This document shows, one piece after another, positions 1 to 6,534 of a DNA stretch of 54,682 nt. The notes beneath the pieces are model-generated. The model saw only the letters and a list, made by a program, of their open reading frames with translations. It had not been told where the DNA came from and made no database searches. Source of the DNA: a bacterium (GTDB taxonomy: Bacteria; Patescibacteriota; Saccharimonadia; Saccharimonadales; SZUA-47). Positions within the stretch are counted from its first letter, which is position 1. Every line of letters begins with the position of its first letter. The stretch lies in contig JAUHXF010000005.1 in the NCBI GenBank assembly GCA_030427125.1, forward strand, positions 1-54,682, read 5' to 3'. The translations under genes were made by a program, and so were the position numbers.

Positions 1-2
1 CG

Positions 3-341
3 CCGGCATGGCAATTTGCGCTTGAGTCGCTAGTGCAGCTTATGGCGCCGTTCGCACCTCATGCTGCCGAAGAACTTTGGCGAGACCTGGGACATGACGA
101 CTCTGTCCATATCAGCCATTGGCCAGAGCTGGATAAACAGTATTTGGTTCAGGACACGATGACGCTCGCAGTGCAGGTAAATGGCAAAGTACGCGCAGAG
201 ATTGAAGTTGCTGCCGATGCTGAGGAAGAAGCAATAAAGCAAGAAGCGCTATCTCAAGAAAACGTACAAGCTCACCTCGATGGAAAAGAACCGAAAAAAA
301 TCATATACGTACAAAACCGGTTAGTAAGCGTTGTTGTTTAA
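3..341 (+). CDS. leuS: Leucine--tRNA ligase, C-terminal part
   Basis: This is the last ~112 residues of leucyl-tRNA synthetase, which charges tRNA-Leu in the cytoplasm. The frame is open to the window edge, so the N-terminal catalytic part lies outside. Visible pieces are the end of the anticodon-binding helical domain ('LMAPFAPHAAEELW') and the small C-terminal domain with 'AVQVNGKVRAEIEV' and the terminal 'NRLVSVVV', both typical of bacterial LeuRS. Its TAA overlaps by two bases the TAA of the convergent gene on the other strand, leaving no room for a separate terminator. Identification is firm; only the truncation by the window is notable. Confidence 0.95.
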   Translation, partial: PAWQFALESLVQLMAPFAPHAAEELWRDLGHDDSVHISHWPELDKQYLVQDTMTLAVQVNGKVRAEIEVAADAEEEAIKQEALSQENVQAHLDGKEPKKIIYVQNRLVSVVV

Positions 342-712
342 TCTGTTGATTGTGAAGATGGAGCGACGTCTACGCCTGTTAACTCGTGAATTTTTCTGAT
401 TTCTATGTCTCGAGTTGATGTGTCGTCAGGAATTTCAGCATTTGAGTAAAATCGAAAACATCTTGTTGAAGCAACAATAACGTCTTCTGGAGTTATTTCT
501 TCAGTTTTTGCCAACTGATTTGCATTGTAATCTATGCAGCTTTCAATCCTCCGAAGATTGTCGTGCCGGGCATTTCTTGCTTCAGCGGTAGCTGTGTAGG
601 CTCCTAACGCAGCCCAAAGTCCAAGACATGTCAGCCCGATGGTTGCTTTGAGCCTTGTTGGGCGACTTCTTTCAGCTACTGAGGGCATGCTGTCTAGGTA
701 TAATCTTCCCAT
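338..712 (-). CDS. Small membrane-anchored or secreted hypothetical protein
   Basis: The function is not recognised. The 124-residue product has a basic N-terminus, one hydrophobic segment (about residues 23-43, 'IGLTCLGLWAALGAY') and a polar domain containing two cysteines (in 'ESCIDY' and 'STRCFRF') that could form a disulfide if exported. The ATG at 710-712 is preferred because a perfect promoter (TTGACA, 17 bp, TATTAT) ends only 6 nt upstream, giving a leaderless mRNA; there is no Shine-Dalgarno site. The stop overlaps the leuS stop from the opposite side. The promoter makes a real gene likely. Confidence 0.65.
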   Translation of the reverse strand: MGRLYLDSMPSVAERSRPTRLKATIGLTCLGLWAALGAYTATAEARNARHDNLRRIESCIDYNANQLAKTEEITPEDVIVASTRCFRFYSNAEIPDDTSTRDIEIRKIHELTGVDVAPSSQSTD

Positions 713-718
713 TTTATC

Positions 719-747
719 ATAATAACATCGAAATACTAAATTGTCAA
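719..747 (-). promoter_or_regulatory. Promoter of the 338-712 gene, leaderless
   Basis: On the minus strand TTGACA (742-747) is followed by a 17-bp spacer and TATTAT (719-724). Only 6 nt separate the -10 box from the ATG at 712, so transcription should begin at or within a base or two of the start codon. Confidence 0.7.
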
Positions 748-757
748 TATTTACAGC

Positions 758-786
758 TTGAGCTTCTTGGTTCTTCAGGGTATAAT
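758..786 (+). promoter_or_regulatory. Promoter for rpmF-nusB operon
   Basis: TTGAGC (758-763), a 17-bp spacer and a consensus TATAAT (781-786). Transcription would start near 793, giving a ~36-nt leader with the Shine-Dalgarno sequence GGAAGGAG at 813-820 ahead of the rpmF ATG. Confidence 0.7.
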
Positions 787-828
787 GGACGTAATCAATC
801 TACAAATTAAAGGGAAGGAGAGCACGCT

Positions 829-993
829 ATGGGAAAACCAAAGAAGCGAACTAGTGCTCGCAAGACGGGACTTCGAAGAAGTCACATCGTTCTTGATCTA
901 GCTAAGAGAGTAAATGCAAAATCGCCTGTGAAAGCTCGTACAACAACGAAGCAATCAGGTAAAAAGCTCAGTAAGTCAGCTGCAGCTAAATAA
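829..993 (+). CDS. rpmF: Large ribosomal subunit protein bL32
   Basis: A 54-residue very basic protein whose start 'MGKPKKRTSARKTGLRRSH' matches the conserved N-terminus of bL32 (PKxxTSxxxxxxRRSH), a component of the 50S subunit near the exit tunnel. It has a strong Shine-Dalgarno (GGAAGGAG) and a consensus promoter. The C-terminal half carries no cysteines, so the zinc ribbon present in many bL32 proteins is absent and replaced by a Lys/Ala/Ser-rich tail. It lies 42 bp ahead of nusB with no terminator between, so the two are probably co-transcribed. The match rests on the N-terminal motif and genome context. Confidence 0.78.
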   Translation: MGKPKKRTSARKTGLRRSHIVLDLAKRVNAKSPVKARTTTKQSGKKLSKSAAAK

Positions 994-1035
994 GCTAATT
1001 TAACAATTTATCAACTTCAATAAGAGAAAGGTGCC

Positions 1036-1527
1036 ATGGCCTCAAATCGACATTTGGGAAGAATCGTCGCTCTACAGACGTTGTATGAGCTAGACTTTCG
1101 TATTGAAGTTGACGAGAAAAATGTTGATATTGAAGACGTCATCAACCGAAATATTTCTCGCTATAGTGAAATTGTAGATGATAAAGAATTTATCGAAGCA
1201 CTTATCCATGGCGTATTGAAAGACGGTGCGAAGCTTGATGAGTTTATTCAACCACTTGCTCCAGAGTGGCCTCTAGAACAGATTGCACGAATTGACCGTA
1301 CTATTCTCCGTATGGGTGTATGGGAGATGAAAAACACAGCAGATGAAGTGCCTATTAAGGTGATTATCAACGAAGCGGTTGAGTTGGCTAAAGGCTTTGG
1401 CGCTGATAACGCAAGTAAATTCGTAAATGGCGTGCTTGGAACAGCTGCCAAGAAACTGGGTCTAGTTGATGAGAAAACAGATAAGAAGTCTGAGGTGAAG
1501 CCTGTCAAGAAAGCAGATAAATCATGA
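1036..1527 (+). CDS. nusB: Transcription antitermination protein NusB
   Basis: A 163-residue all-helical RNA-binding protein that with NusE (S10) binds boxA RNA and supports antitermination of rRNA operons. The N-terminus 'SNRHLGRIVALQTLYELDF' and the 'RIDRTILRMGVWEM' and 'PIKVIINEAVELAKGFG' segments are diagnostic. After the conserved 'FVNGVLG' there is an added Lys-rich tail (about residues 147-163). The start is the ATG just after 'AGAAAGGTGCC', which supplies a Shine-Dalgarno site. Its stop overlaps the next gene's start (ATGA at 1524-1527), indicating translational coupling. Confidence 0.96.
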   Translation: MASNRHLGRIVALQTLYELDFRIEVDEKNVDIEDVINRNISRYSEIVDDKEFIEALIHGVLKDGAKLDEFIQPLAPEWPLEQIARIDRTILRMGVWEMKNTADEVPIKVIINEAVELAKGFGADNASKFVNGVLGTAAKKLGLVDEKTDKKSEVKPVKKADKS

Positions 1528-2018
1528 AAAGACCGAAGCCGCTAAAGGCGTTTAAGAAGATAGTGAACAAAAAGCCATCAATTAGTGAAGTGGTGCGCGA
1601 GCCTACTGCTGGAGGTGTTGTATGGCGCCGTAATAAAAAAGGCGGTATTGAAATCCTGCTCATTCAAGACGCCAAAGATCGCTGGACAATTCCCAAAGGG
1701 CACATTGAAGAGGGGGAGACGGCAAAGCAAACAGCTGAACGAGAGATAAATGAAGAAACCGGCCTTAAAAAGATGACCATGCAGCCTTGGTTAGGGAAGA
1801 TAAACTTCCGCTATCGCCGCCAACAAAGTCTCGTGCTTATGACGACTGATATATTTCTTGTTCGGGCTGAAGGTGATACAGATGATATAAAGCCTGAAGA
1901 GTGGATGAAGGGCATAAAGTGGATGCCAACTAATGAAGCTCTAGAAAAAATTGAATACGACGATATTGGTAAGTTGATTCTTCTTGGTCTAAAAAAGATA
2001 CGCCAGGGGAATCTGTGA
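1524..2018 (+). CDS. Nudix hydrolase
   Basis: A 164-residue NUDIX-fold pyrophosphohydrolase that would cleave a nucleoside diphosphate linked to another moiety. The Nudix box fits the GX5EX7REUXEEXGU signature exactly at about residues 59-81 (G59, E65, R73, E74, E77, E78, G80). The basic N-terminal 20 residues are an extension. The general form resembles Ap4A hydrolase/MutT-type enzymes, but the substrate cannot be read from sequence. It overlaps nusB by 4 bp, so expression follows the ribosomal/antitermination operon; the link may be housecleaning of nucleotides or RNA 5'-end processing, which is inference. Confidence 0.92.
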   Translation: MKRPKPLKAFKKIVNKKPSISEVVREPTAGGVVWRRNKKGGIEILLIQDAKDRWTIPKGHIEEGETAKQTAEREINEETGLKKMTMQPWLGKINFRYRRQQSLVLMTTDIFLVRAEGDTDDIKPEEWMKGIKWMPTNEALEKIEYDDIGKLILLGLKKIRQGNL

Positions 2019-2117
2019 TAAAATAGCACTACTAAATTATGAAAGGATTTAGTGTTTACTAGATAGAACTCAGTATAGAAATGCTGCTTGCTACCTACTA
2101 ATCACTTCGAAGAACTA

Positions 2118-2813
2118 ATGATACAAACAAAACCATATGCTGATTTTGCCGATGCTGTATTGCAGGTTAAATTCGACGATATAATGCTACTCGTTACGGC
2201 ATTTACACACAGAAGCTACGTAAACGAGCATAAAAAATCAACAAAAGAACATAATGAACGTCTTGAGTTCCTCGGCGATGCTGTGTTAGAGCTGGTTACA
2301 ACGAGGTTTCTTTTCGATAACCACGATGACCCAGAAGGTGTATTGACGAACTGGCGGAGCGCTCTTGTTCGAACAGAAAGTATCGGTGAAGCAGCAGCAA
2401 AACATGATTTTGAACCGTTATTGCGGCTGTCTCGTGGTGAGAAGAAGGCATCTTCAGAGCGGGCACGTCTGCAAATCCTCGCTAACGCTTACGAGGCGGT
2501 GATCGGAGCTCTCTATTTGGATCAGGGATATGATGCTGCAAAAGAGTTCATTGAACGAACACTACTCGTTACGTTTGAAGAGATCCTTGAAACTGGATCA
2601 TGGCAGGATCCGAAGTCGCAATATCAAGAACACGTGCAAAGCGAAGAAGGTTTTACGCCGCAGTATCGAGTCCTCGAAGAAGAAGGTCCTGACCACGATA
2701 AGGTGTTTACTGTTGGAGTATTTGTCGATGATGATTTGCGTGCGAAAGCTCAGGGGCCATCAAAGCAGTCGGCTCAAGTCGCCGCAGCTCAAAAAGCATT
2801 AAAACGCGATTAG
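2118..2813 (+). CDS. rnc: Ribonuclease III
   Basis: Double-stranded-RNA endonuclease that processes rRNA precursors and structured mRNAs. The catalytic domain has the RNase III signature 'ERLEFLGDAVLEL' (about residues 47-59, with the Mg2+-binding acidic residues) and the second acidic motif 'NAYEAVIGALYLDQGY'. A dsRNA-binding domain follows, ending 'SKQSAQVAAAQKAL'. The ATG at 2118 places the 'FTHRS' motif at the usual distance from the N-terminus. An in-frame TTG at 2088 lies 8 nt after a TATAGA -10-like box, so a leaderless start 10 codons earlier is possible. Neither start has a strong Shine-Dalgarno. Confidence 0.95.
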   Translation: MIQTKPYADFADAVLQVKFDDIMLLVTAFTHRSYVNEHKKSTKEHNERLEFLGDAVLELVTTRFLFDNHDDPEGVLTNWRSALVRTESIGEAAAKHDFEPLLRLSRGEKKASSERARLQILANAYEAVIGALYLDQGYDAAKEFIERTLLVTFEEILETGSWQDPKSQYQEHVQSEEGFTPQYRVLEEEGPDHDKVFTVGVFVDDDLRAKAQGPSKQSAQVAAAQKALKRD

Positions 2814-2815
2814 GA

Positions 2816-2844
2816 TTGACTTTTTTCACCTCTGTTAGTATACT
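2816..2844 (+). promoter_or_regulatory. Strong promoter for rpsP operon
   Basis: TTGACT (2816-2821), 17-bp spacer, TATACT (2839-2844), beginning 3 bp after the rnc stop. Transcription would start near 2851, leaving a ~70-nt leader before rpsP. Confidence 0.8.
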
Positions 2845-2922
2845 ATTCTTCAACATCAAATAATTTCAGAAACATCTGCTATTACCACACCTGCAGAACG
2901 TCTGAGGGAGAAAATTCGATAC

Positions 2923-3384
2923 ATGCTAGCTATTCGTATGCAGCGAACTGGTCGTAAAGGTCATCCTGAGTTCAGAATTATTGTTCAGGAATCAGCCTTA
3001 AGCCCGACAAGTGGACGCGTTGTTGCCCGCATTGGTCATCACAACCCACACACTAAAGAAACCGTTCTTGATACGGAGAAGGTTTCATTTTATCTAGAAA
3101 ATGGCGCACAGCCATCAGAGCGAGTCGTAAAGCTCCTCAAGGATCAAAAAGTCAAGCTTCCTAAATGGGTTGAAGAGCTCGACACGAAAAAAGAAGGTAA
3201 GATTCGCAATCCAGAAAAACTTCGACGCAATCAACCCGAAGAGCCTGCCGAAGAAGAGGCACCAGCTGAAGAGCCAACTGAAGCTACAGAAGAGAAGGTG
3301 GAAGAAACTCCTGCTGAAGAAAATACCGAAGAGACTGCAGCAGAGGATGCTCCAGCTGAGACTGAAGAAAAGCCTGCTGAATAG
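2923..3384 (+). CDS. rpsP: Small ribosomal subunit protein bS16 with acidic tail
   Basis: The first ~85 residues are bS16, an assembly protein of the 30S body: 'MLAIRMQRTGRKGHPEFRIIVQES', 'IGHHNPHTKETVLDTEKVSFYLENGAQPSERV' (shown in parts). After about residue 105 comes a long tail made almost only of Glu, Ala, Pro and Thr, bringing the protein to 153 residues against the usual 80-100. A GAGGGAG site lies upstream. It heads the rpsP-KH-(small RNA) unit under its own strong promoter. The tail is low-complexity and probably disordered; the neighbouring KH protein also carries one. Confidence 0.95.
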   Translation: MLAIRMQRTGRKGHPEFRIIVQESALSPTSGRVVARIGHHNPHTKETVLDTEKVSFYLENGAQPSERVVKLLKDQKVKLPKWVEELDTKKEGKIRNPEKLRRNQPEEPAEEEAPAEEPTEATEEKVEETPAEENTEETAAEDAPAETEEKPAE

Positions 3385-3431
3385 CAGCACTCACTGTAAT
3401 TAGACTTGAAAACCAAATAAGGAGAAATTCC

Positions 3432-3881
3432 ATGTCAGAAAATACTATTGATCAGCAATTTGTTGAATATGTTGTTAAATCACTCGTCGGCAACCCAGAC
3501 GATGTCATCGTAGAGCGTACGGTTGATGAAAAGGGAGTGCTACTGCTTCTTACGGTCAACCCAGAAGACCTGGGTCGTGTTATCGGTAAACGTGGTGCTA
3601 CTGCACAAAGCCTACGTACACTGCTACGAGCGCTAGGTACAAAGCAAGAGGCACGATTCAATCTGAAGATTGTTGATAACGGCGAGCCAAAGCCTGAGCG
3701 TGAAGACAAGAACGGCGACGCTGGGTCTGCGTGGGCATCATCACCTTCAAGCACATCTGATGCAGATGATGCATCAGATGAGTCAACAGAAGCAAAAGTT
3801 GATGCGACGGAAGAAACAGAAGAGTCAGCAGTAGAGCGAACACGACGTGAGCTTGAAGATTTAGACGATTTGGATGTTTAA
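3432..3881 (+). CDS. KH-domain RNA-binding protein (KhpA-like)
   Basis: A 149-residue protein whose first ~80 residues form a type II KH domain like KhpA/YlqC, which sits beside rpsP in many bacteria. The RNA-contact loop GxxG is GKRG at residues 52-55, in 'LGRVIGKRGATAQSLRTLL'. Residues ~88-149 are a Ser/Asp/Glu-rich acidic tail not found in short KhpA proteins. The AAGGAGAAATTCC sequence gives a good Shine-Dalgarno. KhpA partners with KhpB (Jag) to bind RNA and influence cell size in Gram-positive bacteria; that role here is by homology only. Confidence 0.9.
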   Translation: MSENTIDQQFVEYVVKSLVGNPDDVIVERTVDEKGVLLLLTVNPEDLGRVIGKRGATAQSLRTLLRALGTKQEARFNLKIVDNGEPKPEREDKNGDAGSAWASSPSSTSDADDASDESTEAKVDATEETEESAVERTRRELEDLDDLDV

Positions 3882-3889
3882 ATAAACAC

Positions 3890-3918
3890 TTGCGTGATAT
3901 ATATCACTCTGCTAAGAT
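3890..3918 (+). promoter_or_regulatory. Candidate small-RNA promoter with internal palindrome
   Basis: TTGCGT (3890-3895), 17-bp spacer, TAAGAT (3913-3918), just after the KH gene stop. The spacer overlaps a perfect 14-bp palindrome, GTGATATATATCAC (3894-3907), placed as an operator for a repressor would be. A very similar palindrome (GTGAGGTATATCAC) occurs at 45523-45536 ahead of the second small-RNA candidate. Confidence 0.5.
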
Positions 3919-3924
3919 AAGCGT

Positions 3925-4073
3925 AAGTCGAATAAAACAAAAACTATTACGACTGCGAGATTCCTCCAAGAATAAAAACTGGACAACTCTTTATAGGGCT
4001 CATGCGAGCTGACTACGAAAGTAGTTAGGAGCCTTATGTGTTTATGAAAGCGCTAGGAAACTAGCGCTTTTTT
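3925..4073 (+). ncRNA. Putative small structured RNA
   Basis: A ~150-nt stretch with no ORF lies between a promoter-like element (3890-3918) and an intrinsic terminator. Predicted structure by eye: a stem AGTCG/CGACT (3926-3930 with 3950-3954) closing an A-rich loop; a small hairpin ATTC/GAAT (3960-3973) exposing CTCCAA; a larger hairpin GGCTC/GAGCC (3997-4001 with 4029-4033) enclosing CTGACTAC-GAAA-GTAGTTAG with a GNRA tetraloop; and the terminator hairpin. The exposed CCUCC-like loop could pair with Shine-Dalgarno sequences, which is speculative. It does not match tmRNA, SRP RNA or RNase P as far as I can recognise. It could instead be an elaborate 3' UTR. Confidence 0.45.
4047..4073 (+). 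terminator. Intrinsic terminator
   Basis: Perfect 10-bp stem AAAGCGCTAG-GAAA-CTAGCGCTTT followed by TTT. It ends the KH/small-RNA transcript and overlaps the last codons of the convergent minus-strand gene. Confidence 0.85.
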
Positions 4074-4459
4074 GATGATAGTCTAATAACGTTTGGAGCT
4101 AATGTGACAGCTCTTCGTCTTCGTCTTGCTTGTTCACGAGCTATTTCGCGGTCAAGCTCTTCTATCTTAATGTCCGGATTGGGTTCTAGGCCTTGTGCCC
4201 TGCGAACTAATTCTTCTAGCTCTTGTTCATCTTCAGCTGAATACTGGATAGCTTTTTGTATCGTATCAATCGATTTATGGCTGAACGGTATCTCAAAAAC
4301 ATTACAAGAAGGATGTATGTCGTCATCAGCTTGATCAACTTTAGCTTCAAGCATAAACCCCCAATCAGCAGCCTCTTCATCCCCAGTTAATAAACCAAAA
4401 CGAGTGACGCTATACGCATCGCGAACAGAAATAAAAAGACGTTCACCTCGGAGTTCCAT
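4061..4459 (-). CDS. Hypothetical cytoplasmic protein
   Basis: I do not recognise this 132-residue soluble protein. It has no membrane segment. The N-terminal ~75 residues look like a small alpha/beta domain; after that come acidic helices ('SAEDEQELEELVRRAQGLE') and a strongly basic stretch ('REIAREQARRRRRAV'), so a coiled coil or nucleic-acid contact is possible. The start at 4459 is chosen over the longer frame because a CATTAT -10 box lies 6 nt upstream with TTGCGC 17 bp further, giving a leaderless mRNA. That -35 box sits in the palindrome ATTGCGCAAT (4486-4495). It is divergent from trmD. Confidence 0.6.
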   Translation of the reverse strand: MELRGERLFISVRDAYSVTRFGLLTGDEEAADWGFMLEAKVDQADDDIHPSCNVFEIPFSHKSIDTIQKAIQYSAEDEQELEELVRRAQGLEPNPDIKIEELDREIAREQARRRRRAVTLAPNVIRLSSKKR

Positions 4460-4591
4460 GATATAATAATGACATAAAAATGATAATTGCGCAATTTTAC
4501 GAAAGGAAAAGAGCAGCCGGCAGAGACGATTCATTCGACTCTCCCGCGCGATGAGAAAAATCGTAGGTTTGTCTCGTTAGCCGCAAGTTGT

Positions 4592-5236
4592 ATGAAGATA
4601 CAAGTAATCACATTGTTTCCGGAGATGTTTGAAGGCGTATTGAACACGTCTATGCTCTGGAAGGCCAAAGAGCGTTCAGGTGTCGAATATGAGCTAATCA
4701 ATCTGCGTGAATTCGGGATTGGTCCGCGCAAGCAAGTTGATGACCCTCCGTACGGAGGCGGAGATGGTATGTTGATGCGTCCTGAACCTTTAGTCGCTGC
4801 GATAGAGCATGCAAAAAAGCAAGATCCAGATGCAATTGTTCTGCTGCCTACTCCAAGAGGGAAGGTCTATAAGCAGTCTGACGCGAAAAGGTTGGCTGCA
4901 GGTGACAGCGGACTGATAATTGTATGTCCGCGCTATGAAGGGTACGACGAGCGTGTGACAAAGTGGATTGACGAGCAAGTCTGTATTGGCAACTACGTCT
5001 TAACCGGCGGTGAGTTGCCGGCGATGATTGTCATAGACAGTGTCGTGCGGCTGCTCCCAGGAGTTCTTGGCGGTGATAAGTCAGCTGAGATTGAAAGCTT
5101 TCAGGATGATGATGTGTCAATTGAGTTCCCACAGTATACTCGTCCGGAGGAATTTAAGGGGATGAAAGTGCCGGACGTATTGCTATCGGGGCATCATGCC
5201 AACATTGAAAAATGGCGTAAGGATAATCAAAAGTGA
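4592..5236 (+). CDS. trmD: tRNA (guanine-N1)-methyltransferase TrmD
   Basis: Makes m1G37 in tRNAs reading CNN/GGN codons, preventing +1 frameshifting; uses SAM bound in a trefoil knot. Diagnostic segments are the N-terminal 'MKIQVITLFPEMFEG', 'DDPPYGGGDGMLMRPEPL', and the knot 'NYVLTGGELPAMIVIDS', then 'LLSGHHANIEKWR'. The protein ends soon after this last motif at 214 residues, so the C-terminal helical part present in E. coli TrmD (255 residues) is mostly absent, probably a lineage feature. An upstream in-frame extension to 4487 is rejected as it is not TrmD-like. The next gene starts within its stop codon (GTGA). Confidence 0.95.
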   Translation: MKIQVITLFPEMFEGVLNTSMLWKAKERSGVEYELINLREFGIGPRKQVDDPPYGGGDGMLMRPEPLVAAIEHAKKQDPDAIVLLPTPRGKVYKQSDAKRLAAGDSGLIIVCPRYEGYDERVTKWIDEQVCIGNYVLTGGELPAMIVIDSVVRLLPGVLGGDKSAEIESFQDDDVSIEFPQYTRPEEFKGMKVPDVLLSGHHANIEKWRKDNQK

Positions 5237-5823
5237 GTAAAATAGTAGACATGACATCTCGACTGCCGGAGTTAGAGTTAACGCCAGATACGCTACACAA
5301 AGCTGTTAAGTCGAGAGAAACAGGCGACAGGGTTGAGAAATCAATACGGTGGTTGACTGGAATTGAGACATATCGAGTCCCTATGATGACTGCGGTAATT
5401 GGTTCTCCTCAGGAAGAGGCAAGTCAATTTGGCACTTGCGAACTAAAGACGATTTCTACCGGCTCAGGAAATAGGGTGACCTTCCTGACGGTTAGTCCGG
5501 AGTTTCCGATGTTTCTAGAGAGTCAGGGAATAGGACGGCAACAATCACTCGATACGGCTGCAATAGTAGCAAGAAGCCTTGAGGCATTACACCAGCTTGT
5601 TCTGAGGTCGCCAAGTGCATCAAATGCATTTTTGGATCTAGCAGAACAGTCTGGTATCCGAGAGCGGTATTGGAGTTCTGATGCCCGTCTTGCGCAAATC
5701 GGTATGTATCGAGCGTCAGCAGCCATAGGCTTACATGCGTGCGGAATAGACTTTGATACCACTGTCCAACCTCCTCATCCCGGGCATATTGCGGGGTTGA
5801 TGAATCCGCTTAAAACATCATAG
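5233..5823 (+). CDS. Hypothetical protein coupled to trmD
   Basis: A 196-residue soluble protein without recognised domain, signal peptide or membrane segment. The GTG start overlaps the trmD stop (GTGA at 5233-5236), implying translational coupling. The middle contains 'RSLEALHQLVLRSPSASNAFLDLAEQSGIRERYW', which looks helical, and the C-terminus has 'HPGHIAGLMNPL'. Base composition is like its neighbours, so nothing suggests recent transfer. No function is proposed. It lies 32 bp before sodN but a -10 box (TATACT, 5828-5833) suggests that sodN has its own promoter. Confidence 0.65.
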   Translation: MSKIVDMTSRLPELELTPDTLHKAVKSRETGDRVEKSIRWLTGIETYRVPMMTAVIGSPQEEASQFGTCELKTISTGSGNRVTFLTVSPEFPMFLESQGIGRQQSLDTAAIVARSLEALHQLVLRSPSASNAFLDLAEQSGIRERYWSSDARLAQIGMYRASAAIGLHACGIDFDTTVQPPHPGHIAGLMNPLKTS

Positions 5824-5855
5824 CTGTTATACTATTTCTGAAAGAGGTAAATAGT

Positions 5856-6260
5856 ATGTTGAAAAAATTTATAAAGCCAGTTTACGCACACTGCGACGTG
5901 CCGTGCGGGATTTACGAGACTGATTCTATGATGCATGCTGCTGCTACGTGCAAGCGTATGATTGAGAAGTATGAAGAGTTAAAAGATGATTTACATGATC
6001 ACGAGAATAAAAACCAATTTTTTCGGATTATTATGACTAAGGAAAAGCATGCACAGAAGTGTAAGGACGAACTCTATCTGCTTTGGAGCGATTATTTTAA
6101 GCCAGAACACCTAGAGAAATACCCAGATCTGCATGACAAATTCTGGATGGCAACGAAACAGTGCGGCAAAGTAAAACAGAGTCTATCATTGGAAGCATGT
6201 GACAAGCTTGTCGAGATGGTCCATGATATTGCTCATATGTTCGCTGACTCAAAAAAATAG
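5856..6260 (+). CDS. sodN: Nickel superoxide dismutase
   Basis: Converts superoxide to oxygen and hydrogen peroxide with a Ni ion held by the processed N-terminus. The nickel hook HCDVPCGIY begins at residue 12 (His12, Cys13, Cys17), preceded by an 11-residue leader 'MLKKFIKPVYA' that must be removed so His becomes residue 1. The mature part would be 123 residues, close to the ~117 of characterised NiSODs, and is a four-helix-bundle type sequence. The Shine-Dalgarno AAAGAGG is 9 nt upstream and TATACT (5828-5833) is a likely -10. The protease gene needed for maturation follows directly. Hook plus sodX makes this firm. Confidence 0.93.
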   Translation: MLKKFIKPVYAHCDVPCGIYETDSMMHAAATCKRMIEKYEELKDDLHDHENKNQFFRIIMTKEKHAQKCKDELYLLWSDYFKPEHLEKYPDLHDKFWMATKQCGKVKQSLSLEACDKLVEMVHDIAHMFADSKK

Positions 6261-6533
6261 ATGTGGTTTATTAGGCGAGTTGTCGGCAATAGCATGAGTC
6301 CAGCTCTCAAGGAGGGTCAGCTCGTTTTATTCTCGCATGCACGTGATTACAAACAGGGGCAAGTAGTGATAGCGTACTATCACGGTAGGGAGATTGTGAA
6401 GCGTATACACGACTATAAAGATGGGCTCGTCTACTTAGTCGGAGACAATGAGGATCAATCAACAGACAGTAGAGAGTATGGCTGGTTAGTTGATAGGCAT
6501 ATTCGCGGCAAACTTGTGTGGCCTCGAGTGTAA
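6261..6533 (+). CDS. sodX: Nickel SOD maturation protease (S26-type)
   Basis: A 90-residue signal-peptidase-like serine protease that would trim the SodN leader to free the nickel-binding histidine. The Ser/Lys dyad is visible: Ser11 in 'GNSMSPAL' and Lys47 in 'REIVKRI'; the C-terminal 'GDNEDQSTDSREYG' is the conserved S26 box. It lacks a transmembrane anchor, unlike secretory signal peptidases, which fits the SodX group. The ATG follows the sodN TAG without a gap, so the two are surely co-transcribed. Identification rests on motif plus position. Confidence 0.9.
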   Translation: MWFIRRVVGNSMSPALKEGQLVLFSHARDYKQGQVVIAYYHGREIVKRIHDYKDGLVYLVGDNEDQSTDSREYGWLVDRHIRGKLVWPRV

Positions 6534-6534
6534 T

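Noticed and set aside
3115-3416. Several overlapping frames antisense and in other frames to the rpsP tail
   Set aside because: They are shadows of a repetitive Glu/Ala coding stretch, with low-complexity products and no start signals.
4486-4495. ATTGCGCAAT palindrome as a dedicated operator
   Set aside because: It coincides with the -35 box of the 4061-4459 gene; ten bases is too short to argue for a regulator.
4487-4591. N-terminal extension of TrmD
   Set aside because: The added residues have no TrmD similarity, and 'MKIQVITLFPEMF' is the conserved start.
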